Shown: piece after piece, positions 1-5,705 of the stretch
Position numbering within the stretch: the first letter of the stretch is position 1
Layout of the letters: the number at the start of each line of letters is the position of its first letter
Assembly: GCA_002067265.1 (NCBI GenBank)
Contig: MVQW01000068.1
Location: 1 to 8,066 of the forward strand
Direction of reading: 5' to 3'
Length of the DNA: 8,066 bases
From: Methanomethylovorans sp. PtaU1.Bin073
Lineage (GTDB): Archaea > Halobacteriota > Methanosarcinia > Methanosarcinales > Methanosarcinaceae
Notes under the pieces: model-generated
What the model was told of the DNA's origin: nothing
Databases searched by the model: none
The model's input: the letters and a program-made list of their open reading frames with translations, nothing else
Made by a program: the position numbers and the translations under genes

Positions 1-144
<144 letters not shown>

Positions 145-157
145 GTTCATCTTCAAA

Positions 158-180
158 TGATAATGTCAAATACATTATTA
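158..180 (+). terminator. Hairpin downstream of the kinase fragment
   Basis: A perfect inverted repeat ATAATGT-CAAAT-ACATTAT (160-178), extended by a G-T and a T-A pair to 158-180, lies 14 bases after the stop of the first kinase. T-rich sequence follows (cttttc near 190-196), but there is no long T run. It may help end the upstream transcript. The stem is AT-rich and weak, so this is a candidate only. Confidence 0.35.
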
Positions 181-251
181 CTATCACGTATCTTTTCTGC
201 TGCTTTGCAATAAAGTGAATAACTTAAATTGTTACTTCTTGAATCTATAAA

Positions 252-265
252 ATGTTGTGCAACAT
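252..265. promoter_or_regulatory. Palindrome directly upstream of the ercA TATA box
   Basis: ATGTTG-TG-CAACAT is a dyad with perfect 6-base arms around a 2-base centre. It ends five bases before the TATA-like element at 271, where archaeal activators or repressors that act through TBP/TFB recruitment often bind. The position and symmetry are visible in the sequence; a role as operator is inference. Confidence 0.35.
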
Positions 266-270
266 AATAC

Positions 271-280
271 TTTTATATTA
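271..280 (+). promoter_or_regulatory. Candidate archaeal TATA box for ercA and its kinase
   Basis: TTTTATATTA fits an archaeal box A. A start site about 25-30 bases downstream (near 300-305) would give a leader of roughly 75 bases before the ATG at 379, containing the stem-loop at 313-338. A second AT-rich match (ATATAAAA, 291-298) could serve instead. Confidence 0.45.
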
Positions 281-312
281 ATATAGCTGAATATAAAATG
301 GGGATATAAAGT

Positions 313-338
313 AATGCACAGGGGATGCATCGTGCATT
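313..338 (+). promoter_or_regulatory. Stem-loop in the ercA leader
   Basis: AATGCAC (313-319) and GTGCATT (332-338) form a perfect 7-base stem, with a possible extra T-G pair. The 12-base loop contains the self-complementary GATGCATC (324-331). In the transcript this would be a hairpin about 40 bases before the chosen ATG at 379; in DNA it could be a compound operator. It covers the alternative ATG at 325, which argues against that codon being the main start. Confidence 0.4.
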
Positions 339-378
339 GAAAAACATATACAGATACTCGATTGGGAGATGTATCAAA

Positions 379-1569
379 ATGATCACAGGGGATAATAAAG
401 CAATAAGCAATATCTTATATGAGGGACTCCCCATTCGTAAGTTTGTAGCACCAGAGATTATATTGGGGGATGGTTCCAGAAGCCTCATTAACCAACACAT
501 TCTCAGTTTATCTGGTCAAAATATATTTTTGGTTACAGATCCGGGAGTTATGAAAGCTGGCTGGGCGGGAGAAATAATTGATAACCTAATGGCCGCAGGT
601 TTAGAAGTAGTGATCTATGACAAAGTTTCCCAAAACCCGCGATCACAAGAGGTCATGCAAGGGGCGGAGCTTTATGTAGAGAACAACTGTGACCTCATAG
701 TAGCTGTAGGGGGTGGCAGCCCGATGGACTGTGGCAAAGCAATCGGTGCAGTAGTATCAAACCGTTGCAACGTTCTGGAACTGGAAGGAGTTGACGAGGT
801 AGTTGTTCCAGGGCCACCGCTTATATGTATACCGACAACAGCAGGGTCTTCTGCTGATGTATCTCAGTTTGCCATAATAACTGACGAAAGAAAAAGGCGC
901 AAGTTTGCCATCATCAGCAAGACTATGGTACCAGACTTAGCGTTAATTGATCCGGAAGTTACACTTTCGATGAGCCCTGAATTGACAGCGGCTACCGGCA
1001 TGGATGCTCTATGTCACGCTTTTGAGTCATATGTTTCAAATGCCTCTTCTGTCATGACCGATATGTATGCTTTAGAGGCTACCAGACTATTAGCCGAATA
1101 TCTGCCAAAAGCATATGCAGATCCGGGTAACATCATGTACAGGGATAAAGTCATGCTGGGAAGTATGTATGCAGGTCTGGCATTTTCTAACGCCAGCCTG
1201 GGTTTAGTGCATGCAATGGCTCATAGTCTCGGAGGGTATCTTGACTCCCCACACGGCGAATGCAATGCTCAGCTTCTGGAACATGTTGCTGCCTTTAATT
1301 ATTCCTCGGCGGCTGACAAATATAGGGATCTTGAGGCTGCCATGTCTGGAAAAGAGATACCTGAGAACAAAGGAATTGAGGGCCTTATACGCGAACTGCG
1401 CAGTATGACCAGCCAGCTGAGAATAGAACCAGGTTTGTCAAACATGGGAGTAAAAGAGGAGGAGATTAAATACCTCAGTGAGAATGCATTCCTGGACCCC
1501 TGTTTAGCCACAAATCCCCGTCCTGCGACCAGAGAAGATATTGAGAGACTTTATTATGGAGCACTCTGA
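379..1569 (+). CDS. ercA: Iron-containing alcohol dehydrogenase, ErcA-like
   Basis: The 396-residue protein belongs to the group III (iron-dependent) alcohol dehydrogenases, cytosolic NAD(P)-linked enzymes that interconvert alcohols and aldehydes. The N-terminal Rossmann-like half carries the nucleotide motif GGGSP (111-115). The helical C-terminal half carries the expected metal ligands Asp209, His213, His278 and His292, plus conserved His282, so it looks catalytically intact. The ATG at 379 is preferred over 325: GGAGAT (365-370) lies 8 bases upstream, whereas 325 has no spaced site and falls in a stem-loop. The gene overlaps the following histidine kinase by 14 bases. That pairing matches ErcA of Pseudomonas aeruginosa, an ADH-like protein implicated in regulating ethanol oxidation, and related genes next to PAS kinases in other anaerobes (from memory of the family). 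Family membership is secure; the regulatory role and the symbol are inference, and an ordinary fermentative or aldehyde-detoxifying dehydrogenase is the alternative. Confidence 0.85.
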   Translation: MITGDNKAISNILYEGLPIRKFVAPEIILGDGSRSLINQHILSLSGQNIFLVTDPGVMKAGWAGEIIDNLMAAGLEVVIYDKVSQNPRSQEVMQGAELYVENNCDLIVAVGGGSPMDCGKAIGAVVSNRCNVLELEGVDEVVVPGPPLICIPTTAGSSADVSQFAIITDERKRRKFAIISKTMVPDLALIDPEVTLSMSPELTAATGMDALCHAFESYVSNASSVMTDMYALEATRLLAEYLPKAYADPGNIMYRDKVMLGSMYAGLAFSNASLGLVHAMAHSLGGYLDSPHGECNAQLLEHVAAFNYSSAADKYRDLEAAMSGKEIPENKGIEGLIRELRSMTSQLRIEPGLSNMGVKEEEIKYLSENAFLDPCLATNPRPATREDIERLYYGAL

Positions 1570-3106
1570 AGAAGACCACAGGCTGGACAGTCTGCGAAAA
1601 AAGATCATTGGGCTGGGAGAGACTTCTCATAGGAAAAGCTATTACCCTCAGCTACAGGAACAGCTTGGGCAGTTAAGCTTAGCTATGCATGCATTGCAGG
1701 AAAGTGAGGAAAAGTACCGCACACTGATTGAGAATGTCAATATCGGCATTCTCAGAAGTGAACCATGGGAAGGCGGCCATTTTATTCAGACGAACCCGGC
1801 ATTATGCAAGATGTTAGGATTCAATGATGAAAAAGAACTTATGGAAATACCTGTGGAACAAGTCTATCTTCATCCTGAGGAACGTTCTGAGCTACTGAGA
1901 GAGCTGAAACAATCAGGCAAAATAAAGGACCGCAAGGTAATGTTCAAGCGCAGGGATGGGTCACCAGTGCTGTGTTCGATTACTTTTTCAGCACAGTATG
2001 ATTCTAATGGTAACGTAATTTTCTTAGACGGCGTGGCTGAGGACATAACAGAAAAAGAGGAGAAAGAAGCTGCTTTAAGAGAGAGCGAGGAAAAGTACCG
2101 CACACTGGTTGAAAATGTAAATATCGGTATTATCAGAAGTGAACCATGGAAGGGGGGCCATATAATTCAGGCGAACCCCACAGCATACAAGATGCTGGGA
2201 TTCAATGATGAAAAAGAGTTACTGGACAGACCTGTGGAAGAAATCTATCGTTATCCAGAGGAACGCTCTGAGCTACTGAGAGAGCTGAAGCAAACAGGCA
2301 AGATAAAGGACCGCAAAATAATGTTCAAGCGCAGGGATGGAGTCAATATCATGGCTTCTGTTTCATTTTCAGCAAACTATGATTCTAGTGGTAACTTGAG
2401 TTATTTGGATGGGGTAATTGAAGATATAACCGAGAAAGAGAAGATGTACGAAGCTCTAAGACAGATCAACAGCAAGCTTAACCTCCTTAGCTCCATCACA
2501 CGCCACGATATAATTAATCAGGTAATGATCATGGAAGGATACCTATACCTGGTGATGGAACGAATAGATAACCCGGAACTACTCAGGATGTTGGAGAGGA
2601 TGAAGGCGAGTGTGAGGTCTATTGATAGGCATATTATGTTCACCAAAGATTATGAGGATGTTGGCATTCATGCTCCGCAGTGGGTCAATCTGCGAGAAGT
2701 AGTGACCAGTGCTATGGTTCCAGTGGACAAGGCATTGATAAATATGCATATGGACGTAAAAGACTATTTGATCTTCACTGACCCGATGATAAAGAAAGTG
2801 TTCTATAATCTGGCCAACAACGTAATAAAACACAGCAAGGCCAGTAATCTCACAATCACCACTGTGGAGGAAAAAGATAAATTATTGGTAGTATTCCAAG
2901 ACGATGGTATTGGAATCAAAGACAAAAGCAAATTGTTCAAGAAAGGAAATTCTACTTCTGGATACGGGCTTTTTTTATCAAAAGAGATACTGTCTATAAC
3001 CGGCATCGGAATCAGAGAAACGGGCTTACCGGGAGAAGGAGCACGATTTGAGCTTATATTCTCTCCTGGACAATACAAAGTTCCCTCAGATAAAACAGCA
3101 CAATAA
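1556..3106 (+). CDS. Soluble PAS-PAS sensor histidine kinase
   Basis: The 516-residue protein has no signal peptide or membrane segment, so it senses a cytosolic signal. An N-terminal helical stretch contains GLGETSHRKSYYPQL (19-33). Two tandem PAS domains follow (about 49-170 and 176-297), each ending in the PAC-like LDGV-x-EDITEKE. A dimerisation helix carries the presumed phospho-acceptor His317 in TRHDIINQ. The HATPase domain (about 405-504) has the N box (Asn418, Asn422), the G1 box DDGIGI (449-454) and the G2 box GYGLFLSKE. The ATG at 1556 is chosen because GAGAG (1543-1547) sits 8 bases upstream; a TTG at 1541 is the alternative. The start lies inside the end of the dehydrogenase gene, so the two are probably translationally coupled. 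The N-terminal motif resembles one I recall in bacterial kinases beside ErcA-like genes. No response regulator lies in the window, so the phosphotransfer partner is unknown. Confidence 0.9.
   Translation: MEHSEEDHRLDSLRKKIIGLGETSHRKSYYPQLQEQLGQLSLAMHALQESEEKYRTLIENVNIGILRSEPWEGGHFIQTNPALCKMLGFNDEKELMEIPVEQVYLHPEERSELLRELKQSGKIKDRKVMFKRRDGSPVLCSITFSAQYDSNGNVIFLDGVAEDITEKEEKEAALRESEEKYRTLVENVNIGIIRSEPWKGGHIIQANPTAYKMLGFNDEKELLDRPVEEIYRYPEERSELLRELKQTGKIKDRKIMFKRRDGVNIMASVSFSANYDSSGNLSYLDGVIEDITEKEKMYEALRQINSKLNLLSSITRHDIINQVMIMEGYLYLVMERIDNPELLRMLERMKASVRSIDRHIMFTKDYEDVGIHAPQWVNLREVVTSAMVPVDKALINMHMDVKDYLIFTDPMIKKVFYNLANNVIKHSKASNLTITTVEEKDKLLVVFQDDGIGIKDKSKLFKKGNSTSGYGLFLSKEILSITGIGIRETGLPGEGARFELIFSPGQYKVPSDKTAQ
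1700..2440 (+). repeat. 381-base tandem duplication encoding the two PAS domains
   Basis: Bases from 1700 and from 2081 align without a gap at an offset of exactly 381 bases (127 codons) through about 2059 and 2440. Long blocks are nearly identical in DNA, for example around 1878-1960 against 2259-2341. By hand count about 34 of 127 residues differ, giving roughly 73% protein identity. This is an internal gene duplication rather than two unrelated PAS domains. Confidence 0.92.
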
Positions 3107-3137
3107 AAGAATAGATAAAGGTTCAATATGAGACTAC

Positions 3138-3147
3138 ACAGATCTGT
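3138..3147. promoter_or_regulatory. Perfect 10-base palindrome upstream of the winged-helix gene
   Basis: ACAGATCTGT is fully self-complementary and lies 63 bases before the ATG at 3211, in the gap between kinase and regulator. It could be an operator, perhaps for the downstream winged-helix protein itself. One short palindrome is weak evidence. Confidence 0.25.
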
Positions 3148-3210
3148 TATTACCTTAACTAGAGCCTAATTTTTTAATGTATGCTGACATATACAGGATG
3201 GAGATATTCA

Positions 3211-3390
3211 ATGACCGATAATACACAGATTGTCCTTGAAGCGATGAAGAACGCTGGCAAGCCACTAAGACCTGGAGATGTTGCAAAGATGACAGGGATT
3301 GACAGCAAAGAAGTGAGCAAGATAATCAGCTCTTTGAAAGAAGAAGGAAAAGTCATCTCACCAAAGAGATGTTATTATTCTGCTGAATAA
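3211..3390 (+). CDS. Small winged helix-turn-helix DNA-binding protein
   Basis: The 59-residue protein is almost entirely one winged-helix domain. Helix 1 is about residues 5-15, helix 2 lies in RPGDVAKMTG (20-29), the likely recognition helix is SKEVSKIISSLKEEG (32-46), and the C-terminal wing is KVISPKRCYY (47-56). The ATG at 3211 is preferred to the upstream ATG at 3181 because GGAGAT (3200-3205) sits five bases before it and the domain starts right after. It likely acts as a small transcription regulator in the cytosol, binding DNA as a dimer. It follows the kinase by 104 bases on the same strand but has its own leader with a palindrome, so membership in the same operon is uncertain. The target genes cannot be read from the sequence. 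Confidence 0.85.
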   Translation: MTDNTQIVLEAMKNAGKPLRPGDVAKMTGIDSKEVSKIISSLKEEGKVISPKRCYYSAE

Positions 3391-3399
3391 GCAGTAAAC

Positions 3400-3407
3400 T
3401 TTTTTTT
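3400..3407 (+). terminator. Poly-T terminator after the winged-helix gene
   Basis: A run of eight T begins ten bases after the stop codon, followed by further T-rich sequence (acttttacgttta to 3420). Archaeal RNA polymerase can terminate at oligo-T runs without a strong hairpin, so this probably ends the transcript. The rest of 3408-3607 shows no convincing gene. Confidence 0.55.
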
Positions 3408-3607
3408 ACTTTTACGTTTATTTGATCATTGCGCAACCTGGGTGTGCTTACTACTGTAATTCTATGTATGCACTTAGGCATCGTATTGTTGCACATAATA
3501 TCAATTTCCCATTTATAGCCACTAGAGTGATTCAGAGGTTACAACGAGATTACACCACGAGAATCCCCCGTACCTTGGGACTGATTTACAGAGTTATTGA
3601 TACTATA

Positions 3608-3619
3608 AGCTTTTATTTA
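3608..3619 (+). promoter_or_regulatory. Candidate TATA box for the membrane protein gene
   Basis: AGCTTTTATTTA contains a good box A. A start site about 25-28 bases downstream falls at or near the ATG at 3645, which would make a leaderless or very short-leader transcript. That agrees with the lack of a well-spaced ribosome binding site; only AAGGT at 3628-3632 is present, 12 bases away. Confidence 0.4.
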
Positions 3620-3644
3620 ATGAATGCAAGGTAAAATAGCAAAT

Positions 3645-4082
3645 ATGAACAATAGTCTTAATAAAAAATTATCAATTCCGAATAAATATTTAATTTTAAT
3701 TGCAGGCATCGTTTGGATATTTGCTGGATTAATGGTAATAAAAACAGGATTCCCATATTTTGTGATCAAAGGTAAGTTTACTTTTAAAATACTGCTAGCT
3801 GCTTCAGTATTTTTAGTTTTTTATGTGTCTATCTTTTCTAGATTAGTTGACAAGCACACTAATAGAATAAATAGCGATAGTAGAACAAGAATGTTTTTTT
3901 TGGAATTCTTTGATAAAAGGTCATACCTAATTATGTTGATAATGATATTAGGTGGTATTACTATCCGGAAACTTAGTCTTTTGCCGGGTTATTTTATAGG
4001 ATTCTTTTATGTTGGGATTGGTTTAGCACTGTTCTCCTGTGGAGTGAAGTTCGTATATAATTTTATGACTTTACCCATATAA
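3645..4082 (+). CDS. Uncharacterised small integral membrane protein, four helices
   Basis: The 145-residue protein has four hydrophobic stretches at about 15-34, 48-67, 93-109 and 115-138, joined by a basic loop (66-82, RLVDKHTNRINSDSRTR). Both short ends look cytosolic by the positive-inside rule. No catalytic motif is visible. The pattern IPNKYLILIAGIVWIFAG near the N terminus and FFDKRSYLIM before helix 3 resembles an uncharacterised membrane family I recall from clostridia, but no function is known to me. The ATG at 3645 is chosen from the TATA position; 3624 is an alternative seven codons upstream. Base composition is visibly more AT-rich than the neighbouring genes, and the gene stands alone between a terminator and a convergent gene. 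This is consistent with transfer from a low-GC bacterium, though membrane proteins are also AT-leaning in general. Confidence 0.75.
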   Translation: MNNSLNKKLSIPNKYLILIAGIVWIFAGLMVIKTGFPYFVIKGKFTFKILLAASVFLVFYVSIFSRLVDKHTNRINSDSRTRMFFLEFFDKRSYLIMLIMILGGITIRKLSLLPGYFIGFFYVGIGLALFSCGVKFVYNFMTLPI

Positions 4083-4182
4083 TAACATGACCTTATCGTA
4101 CAATTTAAAGTAAATTGAGATGAAGTTATAAAATGGTTAATGTCCTTCCAAATCCTGCCCTTTCAACATCCTACTTAGGAAA

Positions 4183-4578
4183 TTACCCTACATTTTTAAC
4201 TAATGTAATGTGCACCTTTCTCTGACGCGGTCCATCAAGTTCAACGAAGAATATTCTTTGCCATGTACCCAATACGAGTTTTCCGTCTACTATAGGCACT
4301 GTTTCACTTGACCCTAAAAGCATGGCTCGAAGGTGAGAATCAGCATTATTGTCTATACGATCATGATTGTATCCTGCACCGGGGGGTACTAGCTTGTTGA
4401 GCAGATTGAACATATCAGAAAGCAAACCTGGCTCATTCTCATTGATTATTATAGCTGTGGTTGTGTGGGTTGTGCTTACTAAGCATATTCCATTCTGGAT
4501 TGAGCTTTTATATACTTCTGTTAAAACATCATCTGTAATATCTATAAACTCGACTGCACGATTAGTATCGATCCTCAT
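4183..4578 (-). CDS. yjbQ: YjbQ/UPF0047 family protein (secondary thiamine-phosphate synthase-like)
   Basis: The 131-residue product is a full-length single-domain YjbQ protein. Family hallmarks in order are STTHTTTA (35-42, with His38), NENEPG (46-51), HDRIDNNADSHLRA (72-85, with His72 and His82), GTWQ (104-107) and DGPRQRKVHI (115-124). These line the metal and phosphate site of the trimeric fold. E. coli YjbQ has weak thiamine-phosphate synthase activity, which gives the usual product name; the true role in archaea is not settled. The ATG at 4578 is the only in-frame start: a stop codon lies five codons upstream with no other start between. No strong ribosome binding site precedes it, and a TATA-like element about 24 bases upstream suggests a leaderless mRNA. 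It is divergent from the Hsp20 gene and convergent with the membrane protein gene. Confidence 0.92.
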   Translation of the reverse strand: MRIDTNRAVEFIDITDDVLTEVYKSSIQNGICLVSTTHTTTAIIINENEPGLLSDMFNLLNKLVPPGAGYNHDRIDNNADSHLRAMLLGSSETVPIVDGKLVLGTWQRIFFVELDGPRQRKVHITLVKNVG

Positions 4579-4597
4579 CTGACCACTCTTCTGTTAG

Positions 4598-4605
4598 TAA
4601 TTATA
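4598..4605 (-). promoter_or_regulatory. Candidate TATA box for yjbQ
   Basis: On the minus strand the sequence reads TATAATTA, centred about 24 bases before the ATG at 4578. This spacing predicts transcription starting at or next to the start codon. The rest of the 248-base divergent region (4579-4826) holds no supported gene. Confidence 0.3.
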
Positions 4606-4736
4606 GTATCTATATCAGTTTATGAATATACTCTTATTTACAGTCCCAAAGGCGAAACATGTTTATTGTAGTGGGGTATGTATTATTATAGGGGTGTACA
4701 GCACTTACATTTGTAAAGGCACGTCTGAAAGTATAC

Positions 4737-4746
4737 CTTTATATAT
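4737..4746 (+). promoter_or_regulatory. Archaeal TATA box for the Hsp20 gene
   Basis: CTTTATATAT is close to the archaeal box A consensus and is preceded by the purine-rich GAAAG at 4727-4731, a possible BRE. A start near 4768 would give a leader of about 58 bases ending in the ribosome binding site AGGAGA (4815-4820), six bases before the ATG at 4827. Confidence 0.55.
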
Positions 4747-4826
4747 GACTTGTTCGTATAGCACAGAACGAATGGGGAAAGTGGGCAAAAAGCTGATTTG
4801 CTAAGAGCCTACATAGGAGAAATTAT

Positions 4827-5324
4827 ATGGACGACAAGAAAAAGCATTCTTTCGATGAGGATTTTGATAAAAGCCCGATAATGGACATCGAACAGCTTAT
4901 TCAGCACCTGCTGTCCATGTTCTCAAAAGATGCTGATGAACTTGGTGAGTCCTTTATTTATGGATATACCATATTCCAAAAGGTCGGCGAGAAGCCAGAT
5001 ATACAGGGTTTTAAGATAGCTCATTCCTCTTTCACTGATGAAGATGAGGAAGAAGAAGGAGATATATATATCAACAGTGCAGAGCCTGTGGTAGAAGTAT
5101 TTGAAACCGATGATGCTGTATATGTTACCGCAGAACTGTCTGTGGATGAAGAATATGTCGAATTCTCTCCATCAAAAGATGAATTGGAACTGGTTGTCAT
5201 AGCTCCAAACTTTGGATTTTCAAAACTTGTAGAACTACCCGTGCCAGTTGATCCTGCTACTGCAGTATCCACCTGCAAGAATGGTGTTTTTGAGATTGCC
5301 CTCAAAAAGACAATGGCGGAATAA
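4827..5324 (+). CDS. Hsp20/alpha-crystallin family small heat shock-like protein
   Basis: The 165-residue cytosolic protein has a charged N-terminal region (1-40) and a segment YGYTIFQKVGEKPDIQGFK (45-63) like the GxS-x-GPDGKP-x-x-x-FGN stretch of archaeal Hsp20/GvpH-like proteins. A very acidic linker follows (71-79, DEDEEEEGD), then an alpha-crystallin domain at about 86-162 that ends in CKNGVFEIALKK, the family's A-x-x-x-NGVL-type motif. Such proteins hold unfolded clients without ATP. The C-terminal tail after the domain is only a few residues long and lacks the I-x-I motif used for higher oligomers, so it may stay small or bind a specific partner. The start is firm: AGGAGA lies six bases upstream. 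The gene stands alone with its own TATA box and terminator. Membership in the fold is fairly sure; a general heat shock role is inference. Confidence 0.85.
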   Translation: MDDKKKHSFDEDFDKSPIMDIEQLIQHLLSMFSKDADELGESFIYGYTIFQKVGEKPDIQGFKIAHSSFTDEDEEEEGDIYINSAEPVVEVFETDDAVYVTAELSVDEEYVEFSPSKDELELVVIAPNFGFSKLVELPVPVDPATAVSTCKNGVFEIALKKTMAE

Positions 5325-5345
5325 GATCACGAATTGGTATTCTTA

Positions 5346-5376
5346 GCATCGTATAGATGCATATCTCCCTTTTTTT
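5346..5376 (+). terminator. Terminator after the Hsp20 gene
   Basis: GCATC-GTATA-GATGC (5346-5360) forms a perfect five-base stem, and a run of seven T follows at 5370-5376 with a second T run at 5379-5383. It lies 21 bases past the Hsp20 stop codon. Confidence 0.55.
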
Positions 5377-5444
5377 CATTTTTAAGTACTCATTGGCTGA
5401 CTTTTAGTGGAGACTTTTATTAATTGAATAAGTTTACTACAGCA

Positions 5445-5527
5445 GCTCTTGCAGACCATACCTGAAAGACAAGAGAAGCGACTTACTTCGGAAATTTCAA
5501 ACAAAATTCCTTTCACTTCATTTTTTT
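5445..5527 (+). ncRNA. Possible small RNA upstream of amt
   Basis: This lies in the 381-base stretch between the Hsp20 stop codon and the amt start. TTTTATTAA at 5415-5423 could be a TATA box with a start near 5445. The stretch has no convincing ORF and contains an inverted repeat, GGAAATTT (5490-5497) with AAAATTCC (5503-5510), seven of eight positions paired. A run of seven T follows at 5521-5527. Together these look like a short independent transcript of about 80 bases, but each element is common in AT-rich intergenic DNA, so the call is tentative. Confidence 0.22.
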
Positions 5528-5574
5528 GGATGTAGTATAGAAAATATTCCACATAGACTACATCTGTGCAATAA

Positions 5575-5583
5575 TTATAAATA
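5575..5583 (+). promoter_or_regulatory. TATA box for the amt-glnK operon
   Basis: TTATAAATA is the best box A upstream of amt. It predicts a start near 5605 and a leader of about 100 bases that contains the dyad at 5608-5624 and the leader ORF at 5654-5704. I looked for the methanogen NrpR operators as I recall them (GGAA-N6-TTCC, or CGGTA-N6-TACCG in Methanosarcina) and did not find an exact match. Confidence 0.5.
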
Positions 5584-5607
5584 GAATGACACCGGAATAC
5601 GGCTACA

Positions 5608-5624
5608 TACTGCAGACAGCAGTA
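5608..5624. promoter_or_regulatory. Perfect dyad at the predicted amt transcription start
   Basis: TACTGC-AGACA-GCAGTA has perfect six-base arms around a five-base spacer. It begins a few bases after the start site predicted from the TATA box. A shorter dyad CCG-N5-CGG lies at 5592-5602 between the two. A repressor bound here would block initiation or escape; it could also fold as an RNA hairpin. The role is inference. Confidence 0.4.
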
Positions 5625-5653
5625 AAAACAGGCACATCGAAGGGAGAACGGAT

Positions 5654-5704
5654 ATGGAACCGATAACTTGGAACATTGGCCACCAAATACAGAGGTGCTA
5701 TTAG
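5654..5704 (+). CDS. Possible 16-residue leader ORF of amt
   Basis: An ATG at 5654 opens a frame coding [16 protein letters not shown] and ends with TAG at 5702-5704, one base before the amt ATG at 5706. GGAG (5643-5646) lies seven bases ahead, a proper archaeal ribosome binding site. The amt ribosome binding site GAGGTG (5692-5697) is inside this ORF, so ribosomes translating the leader would cover it and then terminate at the amt start. That arrangement could couple or tune amt translation. The peptide has no recognisable motif and no run of one amino acid that would suggest attenuation. Such a short ORF can arise by chance, so its translation is unproven. Confidence 0.35.
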   Translation: MEPITWNIGHQIQRCY

Positions 5705-5705
5705 A

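Noticed and set aside
325..378. N-terminal extension of the dehydrogenase from an ATG at 325
   Set aside because: The four G residues touch the ATG and cannot act as a spaced ribosome binding site, the codon lies in a stem-loop, and the ATG at 379 has GGAGAT eight bases upstream and fits the family length.
254..3493. GTGCAAC near 257 and its complement GTTGCAC near 3487 as a shared operator
   Set aside because: A single 7-base match in 8 kb is expected by chance, and the second copy lacks the palindrome and a nearby gene start.
3520..3590. Possible tRNA remnant or attachment site (GAGAATCCCCC resembles a T-arm)
   Set aside because: No acceptor, D or anticodon stems can be paired around it and there is no integrase or second copy in the window.
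3422..3634. 70-codon open frame starting with TTG between the winged-helix gene and the membrane protein gene
   Set aside because: There is no ribosome binding site, composition is unlike a folded protein, no motif is recognised, and it follows a poly-T terminator. It is probably a chance frame.
4169..4180. TCCTA-CT-TAGGA as a terminator for yjbQ
   Set aside because: The two-base loop is too small for a stable hairpin and there is no T run on the minus strand after it.
4622..4804. 60-codon open frame in the yjbQ/Hsp20 divergent region
   Set aside because: It runs across the Hsp20 TATA box and has no ribosome binding site or recognisable protein features.
5021..5305. 94-codon minus-strand open frame inside the Hsp20 gene
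   Set aside because: The Ser/Thr-rich translation is the antisense shadow of the acidic Hsp20 coding sequence and has no start signals.
5490..5510. GGAA...TTCC as an NrpR operator
   Set aside because: The spacing between half-sites is 13 bases, not the 6 of the known operator, and it lies far upstream of the amt TATA box.
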